In this document: piece by piece, positions 22,675 to 32,575 of the stretch
How positions within the stretch are numbered: the stretch's first letter is position 1
How the letters are laid out: every line of letters begins with the position of its first letter
From: Priapulus caudatus
Taxonomy: Eukaryota > Priapulida > Priapulimorpha > Priapulimorphida > Priapulidae
Direction of reading: 5' to 3'
Assembly: GCF_000485595.1 (NCBI RefSeq)
Contig: NW_014577203.1
Coordinates: 197,909-231,143, forward strand
Length of the DNA: 33,235 nt
Notes under the pieces: generated by a model
Databases searched by the model: none
Told to the model about the DNA's origin: nothing
Seen by the model: only the letters and a program-made list of their open reading frames with translations
Program-made: the position numbers and the translations under genes

Positions 22675-22944
22675 TACCTCCGCCAGCATGTAACATGTAT
22701 GTGTTACGAGCTGGCTCGCCGCTCGCTGCTGGCTGCTGCTGACTGACTCGCCTGCTGCTGACTCGCTGCTCGCTGGTGGCGGCTGCTGACTCGCCGCTTG
22801 CTGGTGGTTGCTGCTGACTCACTCGCCTGCTGCTGACTCGCCGCTCGCTGACTCGACGCGCTATCCATCGCGCCGCGCGGACTGGACACACACCCACACG
22901 AACACACACACGAGACCGATTACATTACCTCCTTGGCGGAGGTA
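22675..22944. mobile_element. CCTCCGCCA-ended MITE with internal minisatellite
   Basis: The terminal inverted repeats TACCTCCGCCA (22675-22685) and TGGCGGAGGTA (22934-22944) match a widespread animal MITE family whose ends read CCTCCGCCAAGGAGGT. A second short inverted motif, CCTCCTTGGCGGAGG, sits at the right end. The interior (about 22705-22860) is built from imperfect copies of GACTCGCC, GCTCGCTG and GCTGCTG words. No transposase. Confidence 0.75.
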
Positions 22945-22961
22945 AATATACATGTTAGCGC

Positions 22962-23133
<172 letters not shown>

Positions 23134-24235
23134 ATAATTATATATATTTTTATCGTAGCAAAACCACAGAGTTCTATTGCGTAACATGTAGCGCGGCAGA
23201 TTGCTAGGGATATAGGAGCGGTAATTAATAAGGTAATGAACAAGGACATCGTGCGACTAATAACAACGTTAAGTCCATTAGAAGACGATAGTATTGACGG
23301 CGGTAATTCTCCTATTTACGGTTTCTAATAGATGTGACAACAGTAAATATAAGCAATCATGGAAAGAGTAATAAACGAGTGAGATCGCATTGGTCTAAAT
23401 TCGGCATGGGCAATACCGATCCACAGCAGCTTGTCATTATAGGGCCTGCGATTGGCAAGAGCAGGATGTGACCACGCAGAGGTCGAAGAGGGAAGGCTCC
23501 CCCATATAAGGAGAGTTGATGATATTAGAAGAGAGGACGGAAGACAGAGGACAGAAGACAGGGGGAATGAAATAGGTGGAGGAAGGAGAGAGCGGAGAAG
23601 AGAGAGTACGCTCTGGGCGACTACTGCAAGTTGAGCTTATGTATGTCGTAATATATACTGTATATATATAATAATAATAATTGATGAGGGACGCTACAGC
23701 CTAGGAAGCATTCGCAGAGATGAAAGACACTACTGCACATAACAGCCATTGTGGAAAAGGGGACACCGCGGCTGCTAATATTGGACGAATATCCAAGTAC
23801 TAGCTTTTACGATTCTATACTAGTTACTGGTTCCATTCGGCCGAGCGTGCGACTCACGCACGATTAAGATGTTGAAATCCGATATACTGCTCCCCGTTAT
23901 ATTTCCAGAAAATTAAGAACGGCATAGCCTCAGTTCACGTTAAGAAACGGCAACTAGTGGTTCCATATAGTATGTGGCCTATATGGGAAGACTTGGCAGG
24001 TCGCTATCGTGGTGAATACGATTCACATCAATATTCAGATATACCAGTTAACCGTTCGTGTGACATATTTTCCATGGGATGATTGAACCATTAACGTTCT
24101 GTCAGGAGATCATCAAATATTGCCAGATGATGCGAAGTACAAAATTAATGTCCTTCCAGGAAACCAATTGTAGAGTTCTTCAGGCCATATTCGCCGCAGC
24201 TCATGTGACCAGCTATGTGTAAAGCGCCACGCGAG
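23134..24235. other. Non-coding sequence, right copy of the duplicated segment
   Basis: Matches 20080-21230 with small indels. No recognisable coding or RNA gene. Confidence 0.55.
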
Positions 24236-24570
24236 TAGAGAATAAGAGCGAGAAATCAAGCGAGAAATAGAAAGAGAGCGAGAACGCAAAAGACAGAGAG
24301 GAAAAGAGAGAAAGACAGACAGACAGAAAGAGAGAGACAGCGACGGCGCGAGCGAGCAACAGAGAAAGAGAGAAAGGGGAGCGAGCAAGCGAGCGAGAAA
24401 GAGAGCGAGAGAGAGAGAGAGAAGGAGAGAGAGAGAGAGAGAGGAGAGCGAGAGCGAGAGCGAGCGAGCGAGGAGCGAGAGAGAGATAGAGATAGAGCGA
24501 GAGAGAGATAGGGAGTGTTTGTGTGTGCGCGCGTGCGTGCGCGCGTGCGTGTGTGTGTGCGTGAGAGAGA

Positions 24571-24625
<55 letters not shown>

Positions 24626-24662
24626 AGAGATACAGGGAGAAAGGGAGAGAGAGGAAGAGGAG
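24236..24662. repeat. Long polypurine (GA/GC-A) tract with GT interlude
   Basis: GA-rich throughout, with GAGC and GAGAGC variants, a GTGTGCGCGCGTGCG interlude at about 24518-24562, and a near-pure (GA)n run at about 24579-24623. Leu/Ser-rich minus-strand frames here are artefacts. Confidence 0.93.
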
Positions 24663-26699
24663 GCGAAGGACGGTAGTTGTTCGTCGACAGATGGTGGCCT
24701 TCTGATTGATGCAGGAGGAAAAACTAATAGAAAAAATTATTTGATCGCGGGATTCAGTTGCGCCAGAGCTTCTCGATAAAGGTCCGATTTCAACGAAAAA
24801 AGCTGTTTTCGTGGAATGTGGTCTAACAAAAACTAATAATGTAAGCATCGAAGTTGGTAATTATATGTAGTGAAGAGAAGAGGTGACAGGGTGGTACAGT
24901 GTGTATGTGCAAGTCTGCTTAGATGAGTGAAACTAAAGGAAGATAGTATAGACTAGCACTGTGATTCGTTAATGATCACCATGTGCTCCTTGTGTAACAC
25001 AGAGTTAGAGGTCTGGCAACAGTCTCTGAGTATGCGGAATATACGCGGCCGTGTAGTGGGCGCGGGTTGGTTCGGCGATGTTGCATTTATGTAGACTGTG
25101 TGCTGAAAAGAGGGTGTGGGTGGCACCAAAGTGTATGTACGTGTACAGCTTGTGTTGTCATGGAGAAGCAACATGCGCTAACATATGGGGGCGCATCATT
25201 AACCTTTCGATGCAAACGATCACTCATGCTCGCAATTAACAAATATATTATATCTCGTCCAAAACTCACTTAAAAACAAAACTTAATGACTTTAACTTGT
25301 GACTTGTTGTTGAGAGTTGGCGGGGAAGGCTCAGCGAAATTCTCTCAGTTCTTTACCTCTTAAGCTGGACCTAGAAATGGAAAAATATCGTAATGCTCGT
25401 GAAGACGCATTTCAAGCATGTGGTCGCTAGGGCATGCGCGATATACAGTCTCTCTACACCAAATTAAGTTTCCATCAACGAAGCGAAGGACGTATCAACG
25501 TGCCGTGGAAGCTCCCTCGTCTGTGACCAAGGATAGTGGAACCCACATAAAAGCCAGTCGCAGCTCGGATTCGTTAGCAGCCTCGCCATTGCTACGAGGA
25601 ATCGGTAGGAGAATTGCGGTGATGAATCCATAGAAAACTGATCAGTCCTGATTAGGAAATACAGGCTAGTCAGCCATTATGTAAATGTCGGTATTTTTAG
25701 TCTCGCGCAGCGCAAAACAACGTGTCCAGACTGACAAACACGGACGTATCAAGCCACTCGGGCTTTTGCCAAGGCCATGTGGTAACATGGATTACGTTAG
25801 AACGTCCGTATTGCTAGACACGGCTGCCACATTGCCCCATTCCATGTGTCTTGTATGGAGCGCCCAGCAGTGGCATCAAATAAGGTGTATCATTTTGAGC
25901 TTATTTATTCAAGGGGTGGCGCATAACAGCAGTGCCGGGTTGTCTGTATAGTGTTGTAACGTTGAATTACATTTGAATGTATAAAAAATGATATAGAAAT
26001 CCAAACTTGTGTGGTAACCTGAATAAACTTTAATATATGCTCGCACACAGTGTGTCCATCTTGCACAAAGGGACAAAGAAACGCGCACAAGTGTGCTTAC
26101 TCTCGCGATCACAACCAGACTCCCCCACTCCTACATCTCGGTCTCCCCTCTCTCTCATCTCTCTTCTATATATTACCCCCAAAACCCCTACATCATGAGC
26201 GCACATGTGTCACCCGTTCTCCCAGACCGCGTCCTACCTCCATTTCACAATGACCCTAGAAACGCCCGACCTAAAACACGTTTACCATTCTCCCTATAAC
26301 ATCAATCTAGCCGCACAAGATGCACGACGCTCTGTCTAGATAGACTATTACTAAAACAACCCCTAGTCTAGCTCCGCTGACTAATTCATGCAACATTTGT
26401 AAAACATATGTTGCAGTGTTAATGTTCGCGGATGACAAATGTTCGTAGTGAAACTTCAACAGGCGAGTCACAGGAAAGACGATCTTTATTCTCAGAACTC
26501 ATCAACTAAGACTGCCAGGCGCCAAAGAAAACCAGAATCAGAATCAGAATCAGAATGCTGGTTGTATCATTTCTCTTGCGTCATCAGTGACGTCAGCCGC
26601 GGCTCATTACACATGTCCGCGGGCAATCAAAACGCTCTGAAAGTTCAGATGCATCTTTATATGGAGATATGAGTATGTACAGAGGTGGCACGTAGTGTT
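24663..26699. other. Unique non-coding sequence
   Basis: No gene recognised. Frames at 25418-25633 and 25685-25951 are open but show no domain. 26090-26290 is C/T-rich. A three-copy AGAATC hexamer lies at about 26532-26553, and a small GCAACAT/ATGTTGC hairpin at about 26391-26414. Confidence 0.5.
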
Positions 26700-27059
26700 G
26701 CTGATAGGGTCTATGTCCCCCAGGGTACTGCCGGAACGTACCCTGGGTACGGTCCGGTATACCGGAACGTACCCTGCTAACTATCTAGCTGATATGGTTA
26801 GGGGTAGGGTTAGGGTTAGGGTTAGTGTTACGGTTAGGGTTAGGGTTAGAGTTAGGGTTAGGGTTAGGGAGTAGGCGTAGGCGACTCCCTAGACTCGTTA
26901 GTGGAGTAGGCGAGGTACGGTCCGGCATATTAGATAGTAGTATTTAGTACCAGAAATCACGTTGATTTATATGGTTTGGTTCCAGGGTACGTTCCGGTAT
27001 ACCGGACCGTACCCAGGGTACGTTCCAGCAGTTCCCTGGGGGACATAGACCCTATCAGC
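26700..27059. mobile_element. Inverted-repeat element carrying a telomere-type core
   Basis: The outer arms (about 26700-26776 and 26984-27059) are near-perfect reverse complements, beginning GCTGATAGGGTCTATG and containing GGAACGTACCCTGG and GGTCCGGTATACCGG modules that are themselves palindromic. The 360-bp element has no coding sequence. Its core holds degenerate TTAGGG repeats, a small hairpin (GGGAGTAGGCG...GACTCCC) and a further partial GGTACGGTCCGG module at about 26915. A target duplication is not clear. Confidence 0.85.
26796..26869 (+). repeat. Interstitial (TTAGGG)n telomere-type repeat
   Basis: About 12 units of GGTTAG with variants (GTTAGTGTTACGG, GTTAGAG), wholly inside the inverted-repeat element. 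It is not a chromosome end. Confidence 0.92.
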
Positions 27060-27437
27060 CGTAGGCTGAGCCATCGAATAAGGTTGAAAATGAAAAATCG
27101 GTAAAATTTTGCCTAAAACATGGAGAGTAACCTTAATTAATCGATTAATTAATTAGTCAATCGTCTCTGTTCCGTTCGTATGCAGTTTGTGGAGCCTTAC
27201 GTTTCCTTAGTGTGACAGACTAGTTGTATACTATGAGTCGTCAGTGGTTCTGCGTTGCCAACGTTGCCTTCTGCGGAAAGTGAATGTGTGAAGCTGATGC
27301 ATCCTTAACTACACAGATTCTAGTACTATTCTGCAGATTTACGTACGATTTGGGGCATATTGCACGACGCAGTTCAGAATCTCGTGAGCCGTGAGTAAAA
27401 TACCCTACCACACTGTCCGGCTCAGTCTTACTCAGTG
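27060..27437. other. Unique non-coding sequence
   Basis: No gene seen. An ATTAATCGATTAAT palindrome is present at about 27135-27148. Confidence 0.5.
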
Positions 27438-27652
27438 TAAAGCTGGGTTTACACTGCCAACTTTGTGTTGCCGAATTGCCGAATTGTACCAACTTCGCAA
27501 TTTCGCAACTGACAATCGGCAGTGTAAACGCAAAAGTTGCACGTCCAATCGATCGATAGCAGCTAGTTGGGAGATTAGAACATGTTCTAATTCGGCAATT
27601 CGGCAATTCGGCAATTCGCCAACTCAAAGATGGCAGTGTAAACCCAGCTTAA
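27438..27652. mobile_element. PIF/Harbinger-type MITE with TAA target duplication
   Basis: The terminal inverted repeats AGCTGGGTTTACACTGCCA (from 27441) and its reverse complement (to 27649) are perfect over 19 bp and flanked by TAA on both sides (27438-27440 and 27650-27652). A 3-bp TAA duplication points to PIF/Harbinger. Internal GCCGAATT/AATTCGGC repeats are inverted between the halves, with four 8-bp tandem copies at about 27589-27620. No transposase. Confidence 0.85.
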
Positions 27653-27885
27653 ATCTCTTCACTGAAAACACGTGCCATCGTTTCAATCGGTAGATGCGTC
27701 ATATATTTACAGTGTATCGTAAAAGGATATGTCATGAAAACCGCACTATGGGCTAATATTCAGGATCGCTATGATGACGGCGGTGGTGGTGGCGGTTGAG
27801 GGATACGCAGGAGAAGTGCCTGAGTATTTCGGGAATATGCTCGTATATATTACCATGCCTGTGGTCTTAAACAAATGCCGACACA
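27653..27885. other. Unique non-coding sequence
   Basis: Nothing recognisable. A short Val/Gly-rich frame begins at 27771 and runs into the hairpin and AT repeat. Confidence 0.5.
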
Positions 27886-27939
27886 AGTTTGACTCACTCA
27901 CCCCTAATATATATATATTAGGGGTAAGTGAGTCAAACT
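27886..27939. repeat. 54-bp hairpin (palindrome)
   Basis: AGTTTGACTCACTCACCCCT at the left pairs with AGGGGTAAGTGAGTCAAACT at the right around an (AT)n loop, with one mismatched pair. It could be a minimal MITE or a foldback sequence beside the AT microsatellite. Confidence 0.9.
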
Positions 27940-27940
27940 A

Positions 27941-27987
<47 letters not shown>

Positions 27988-28006
27988 GTGCGAGTCAGAT
28001 ATATTG

Positions 28007-28051
<45 letters not shown>
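27938..28051. repeat. Two (AT)n microsatellites
   Basis: AT runs at 27938-27982 and 28010-28051, separated by 27 bp of unique sequence. Confidence 0.95.
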
Positions 28052-28052
<1 letters not shown>

Positions 28053-28746
28053 CAGTGCTGTTGCTCTCAAGATTGCGCTATTGGTTGCATATCTGAGCGC
28101 TTGCTTGCTTACACGCTTGCTGTAAGCTTCTTATGAAGCGGAAATCTTGGTTTCTGTTCAGCTGCTGTGTTCAGTTCCTGTACGTGATCGCGGTCCTCTC
28201 TTCCTTGCTTCGTCGTGCGCCTTAGCCTTAGCTGCGCCATCAGCCAACACTCCATTCTGAACGTCACAATCCTTGCAGTATGCTGCAAATCAATATTCAT
28301 TAGTTTTATGTATTCTTCTCTTCTTCCTCTCCTTCTTCTTCGTCTTCCTCTTCTTCTTCTTCTTAATTCAACTGCTAATCCAAAACGTATAGTACGACAC
28401 AGACATGTTTATTCTATGTAAGTTACGACATACATAAGCGCAACCTGCACTGGCCGCCGAGAGCGTAATCTCCCTTCTCCGCTCTCCACTTTAATCTCTC
28501 TACCTTTTCCCTTTGTATAGGGAAGGCTTAATTGCCTCTTCGACATCTTTGTGGTCACACCCTGCTCAATCGCAGTCACAATACTAAACTAGCTGTTTGA
28601 TCGGTAGCCTATGCCGAATTTGGCCCTGCGCCATCTACCTGCATGGTTTATTACTCTTTCTATGATTGCTTAAGAATATTCACTGTTGTCACATATATTA
28701 GAAACCGCAAATAAGAGAATTCTGACGTCAATAATATCATCTCCAA
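28052..28746. other. Unique non-coding sequence with TTC-rich tract
   Basis: A (TTC)n-like pyrimidine tract lies at about 28312-28366. No gene recognised in the rest. Confidence 0.55.
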
Positions 28747-28929
28747 ATGGACTTAACGTTGTTATTAATCAATCGCGTGATGTCATTGTTCATTACCTTG
28801 TTGTCGCTTCTATTAATTTTTCCTAGCAATCTATGTTACGCAGTAGTAACTGTAACTGAAAGACAACACGTCGCCAACGTGCCACGAAACGTAAAACGTG
28901 TAGGAAAGTCTGGAAAGGACACTGGTTAA
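28747..28929 (+). CDS. Small ORF with signal-peptide-like start, unknown
   Basis: A 60-codon frame. From the second Met (28780) it reads MSLFITLLSLLLIFPSNLCYA, a textbook-looking hydrophobic leader with a small-residue cleavage context. About 28 polar residues follow, including a K-R pair, before a TAA stop. This layout suits a short secreted peptide precursor. No family recognised, no neighbouring exon or promoter identified, and frames this short arise by chance, so confidence is low. Confidence 0.12.
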   Translation: MDLTLLLINRVMSLFITLLSLLLIFPSNLCYAVVTVTERQHVANVPRNVKRVGKSGKDTG

Positions 28930-28954
28930 GACAAGACAAGACAAGACAAGACAA
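28928..28954. repeat. (ACAAG)5 pentanucleotide repeat
   Basis: Five tandem ACAAG units immediately at the stop codon of the small ORF. Confidence 0.9.
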
Positions 28955-29604
28955 CTAACAAAGCAAATTGTTTGTTAGGTGTGTAAACGTAGTGTGACGC
29001 AAACGCAGTTATACTTCGTAATAGGCTATGACAACGGCACTGTTACATGTGAGGAGAAGTGCAGGGTTTATAAGTAGCTGGGGAGTATGGTAGTTGGACG
29101 TTGACAGTGGGGAATCAATTGTTGATAGCAAGCTATTAACAGATTCATCAACAGGATGAAATTAGACGAGTGTCATGATTTACTACACGCGGTATCATAT
29201 TCAACCGGTGACTTGCATATATCATCATACGTACATAGACGGGTACCTAACACTGCTGAAATGTGGCTTTAATTGTAACGAATGGGGTGCAGCAAAAATC
29301 TCATGAGGACCTCTAATAATTTTTTTACGCTGATTCGACAATACGCTAACGTTGCTATACGTATGCATCGCACAATCCGGTGACATACGACGTGTTCGCA
29401 GCCATTTACGAGCCGAGGAAATCATAACACTCATAACTCGTAATTATGTGTGATGTTATATAACGTGACTCTAACGAGATGAACGATATGTCATTCATCA
29501 CGCCATAATGTTATCCTCGATGTGTGCATTCACAAAACAGGAAAGAGCAGCGCGTAGTGTTGGGCCTGTGCTAATTATACGTATGAAAATCAATAATTGC
29601 GTAG
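28955..29604. other. Unique non-coding sequence
   Basis: No recognisable gene. The minus-strand frame at 29225-29434 has no domain. Confidence 0.5.
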
Positions 29605-29672
29605 CTTTCTTCTTTCTCTCTTTCTCTCGCTCTCTCTCTCCCTCTCTCGGTGTGTGTGTGTGTATGTGTGTG

Positions 29673-29735
<63 letters not shown>
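29605..29735. repeat. Compound (TTTC/CT)n-(GT)n microsatellite
   Basis: A pyrimidine tract at 29605-29648, then GT repeats at 29649-29732. Confidence 0.95.
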
Positions 29736-29737
<2 letters not shown>

Positions 29738-31080
29738 ACGTGTACAACAAGGAAAGCAGGAATGTAACAGAAACAGAAACGAGCGCATCCCCATGCAGGC
29801 ACGATCAAGCTTCATATCGGATCATTGCCATCAATACTCTACAAATACAAGTAACACAGGGCGGATAACATCCAACTTAAAACTAAATGTTCCATGTAAT
29901 AGGAGGGCGTTATTAATCGTTGATAATTGAAAATGCAGCAGCTTCGATGCACTTTTAACTTAATATTTTTTCATTATACTACACACTATAGCTAAAGACG
30001 TTGTAGCGTAGCTACCAGCCCCGTATAAGGGGCATGGCAGCTGCTGATGATTAATGGCATGAATCATCATCAATTTACCAGAAGCCACGTCTTTTAAACA
30101 CATACACACCCACATTCGTACAGACTGTGAGTGAGAGGGGAACGGGAGAGAGAGAGATAGTAGAACAGAATGAAGATTTGGAAGAAGAGAGCGATACCAA
30201 GAAAGAGATAGGGTGAGTTAATGGATGAGAGAGGAAAACAGACAGCGTGAGAGAGGGAGAGCGAGAGAGAGTGAAGGACAGAACTATAGGTGTGTCAGTG
30301 TGTGCATGCTTCATTTGAGCTGGTCTGTAGGCGTGAGTAACATGAGTTTGTGTTATGGTTTAGTGTGAGTCTGTGTGGGGAGCTCTTGTGTGCCTGTACG
30401 TGTAGCTTTACGGAGAGCCTGTGTGTGTAGATTTTACCTCACTCCGAGTGCGTGCCTGTCTAACGTTGGTGCATCTCTACCCGAGCATTAGTGGGACTTC
30501 ATTGGTCTTACCCGCTTCGTTATATTTTGGTAACCTGGGCGACCGCCTGGTTGCGGATAGTTTGATTGTTTGTATTTGAAAAAAAGAAGAGGTTGGCAGT
30601 TTTTCAATGAACCTGAATGCAAAACTCACATCCAAGGTCGTGCTAGAAGCTGGCTGTCCTCTACTGCCAGTCGGGCCAGCAGCAGCGTGCCATGACCACG
30701 TTGGGCGTAAAGTAAACTGAGCATATTTATAAGACTACCAAATGCCACCCAGACGTTATTATGGTCATCCTCAGCCGACCAATAGTCAGCGCGGACGTCC
30801 GAACGGACTACAGTGACGAAGGAGTGGGGCGCTACATAACAAAGGATGAAGCAACGCGGAATACACTCCACAGATGCCAAATAGTCCTGAAAATAAGCCC
30901 TTAATTTACCAAAATGTAAGCCATATCCAAAAAAACCTCCAGCAAAAACTCGCTCGCACATCTTTCGGTAATCAGTGACGAGAAACGATGTTTTGCAGCG
31001 GATGACAGCACAGCTCTGTGGGAAACATACGTTTTTATTTTATTCCACGCTGCATATACTGCATTGATACTCTGACAATT
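29736..31080. other. Unique non-coding sequence with purine tract
   Basis: A hairpin-rich spot lies at about 30013-30080 (GCCCC/GGGGC and TGATGATT/AATCATCA stems). 30120-30275 is GA-rich. A minus-strand frame of 111 codons (30626-30961) in higher-GC sequence is the longest non-repetitive frame here, but it has no recognisable domain, no splice context that I can support and no homologue I know. Confidence 0.5.
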
Positions 31081-31084
31081 TTAT

Positions 31085-31241
<157 letters not shown>

Positions 31242-31552
31242 AAGGATATACACAAAACAAATAGGAATACACAATTTGTAGAAGGTAAGAAAGCTTCTGC
31301 CAACCCTGAATTCGATCTAGTTTCATCCTCGATGCCAGCGGCAAGCCTTTATGTCAATACAAACTTACCGTCGGCATTATACATCTCTGTTGCTTTAGCT
31401 CGTAACTTTATTAATAGGAAGTAACTTCTTTTAACAAAGTTGGTGGTCATATTACTATTCTACCTCTCCTCCTAAAATGTTTTTCTTGTGGCATTTATTT
31501 CACTACATATTTTAACATCAATAGGCTGCCAGTAAGGGGGTTTGCACGTCTG

Positions 31553-31909
31553 ATGGGTAACGGCACTGTAGGTGAAGACTCGCAGCTGTTCAACGTTTAC
31601 AGACGAAAGAAGCTTCGATCGTCTAAAACCGAGATCAAACTGTTTTGGAAGCGCGGCCACCAAGTGTTTAGAAACTGCATGCATCTGCCCTTACGTATAT
31701 TGCCGAACTACTACTATATGCCGGTGTGTCTGCGTCCCTACCAAGTAGGTCATTATTTACACATACCACGCAGTATCGTATGTAAAGCACTTCCAGATGC
31801 TGTTGCTGCTGCTGCTTCAGTGAAGCATCGCGAGCGAAGGAAAGAAACTATGGACCAGGAAACATCGTCCCTCACAAACACACCGAAATTAGGACAGAAC
31901 ATGGATTGA
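31553..31909 (+). CDS. Hypothetical 118-codon ORF, unknown
   Basis: It starts at an ATG in GATGGGTAACGG context. It encodes a basic N-terminal half (Y-R-R-K-K-L, K-T-E-I-K-L-F-W-K-R), a hydrophobic/aromatic middle (L-P-N-Y-Y-Y-M-P-V-C-L-R-P-Y), a small Ala run (V-A-A-A-A-S, from a GCT-type trinucleotide repeat) and a polar tail, with a TGA stop. I do not recognise a family. Unlike most frames in the window it is not low complexity, but length alone is weak evidence. Confidence 0.15.
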   Translation: MGNGTVGEDSQLFNVYRRKKLRSSKTEIKLFWKRGHQVFRNCMHLPLRILPNYYYMPVCLRPYQVGHYLHIPRSIVCKALPDAVAAAASVKHRERRKETMDQETSSLTNTPKLGQNMD

Positions 31910-32392
31910 CCAGCTCAGGCCGGAATCCAGAGCCGGTAAGACAAATTGATGTAGACTATTGGGCGGATTGTGGGAACAGAAACACATGGAAATTTGAATG
32001 TGGATTTCACAGAGCTGTTGAATGCAAAATATTATTAAGTTAGTTATTTTAAACTTGTTTTTTTATTTTATTTAAGTTCGTACACCTTTTAGCCGTCACA
32101 AAATTATTACAGCTTTATTTCATCGTTCATTGCAATTGTTTTGTTTTGGTCTGACGTGATTGCTGGGGGGTTAGCTCGCGATGTAGTATATATAAGAACG
32201 ACTTCAAGATCCATCTCTATAGGAGCAGCAGCGAAACTAGAGTTTACAATGGTGATCTGATTTATTGCATGCTTCACTTATGCAATATATATCAAGGCAC
32301 GTACAGTCATTACTTTCTATCCGTGTCGGTCTCTTGCTATCTGCTGTCTTTGGGCTAACGCTCCTTCCCAACTTTAATGTAATTAATATCGT
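31910..32392. other. Unique non-coding sequence, possible TATA box at 32187-32196
   Basis: TATATATAAG at 32187-32196 would fit a TATA box, but only a three-codon ATG frame follows. Nothing else recognised. Confidence 0.4.
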
Positions 32393-32507
32393 GATATAAA
32401 AGAGATATCAAGGGGGGGGATCAATATAAAAGAGATATCAAAGGGGGGTTAGATATGAAATAGATATCAAGGGGGGGGGGCTTAGATATAAAATAGATAT
32501 CAATGGG
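32393..32507. repeat. Minisatellite, about 27-32-bp unit with poly-G runs
   Basis: Four units, each ATATAAAA/GAAATAGATATCAA followed by a G run of 8, 6, 10 and 3. Regular G runs on one strand separated by AT-rich spacers. Confidence 0.9.
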
Positions 32508-32575
32508 ATATGAAAGTCGGCGCTTCATTTGAGTCTGATCAAAGCGAGCTTGAAAGGAAGGCTCTTCCAAGTGAA

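Noticed and set aside
24213-24848. 211-codon minus-strand frame
   Set aside because: Mostly a Leu/Ser translation of the GA/CT tract.
26796-26869. True telomere or chromosome fusion point
   Set aside because: The block is short, degenerate and enclosed by an inverted-repeat element with unique DNA on both sides.
30626-30961. 111-codon minus-strand frame as a gene
   Set aside because: No recognisable domain, no homologue known to me, and no convincing splice or promoter context.
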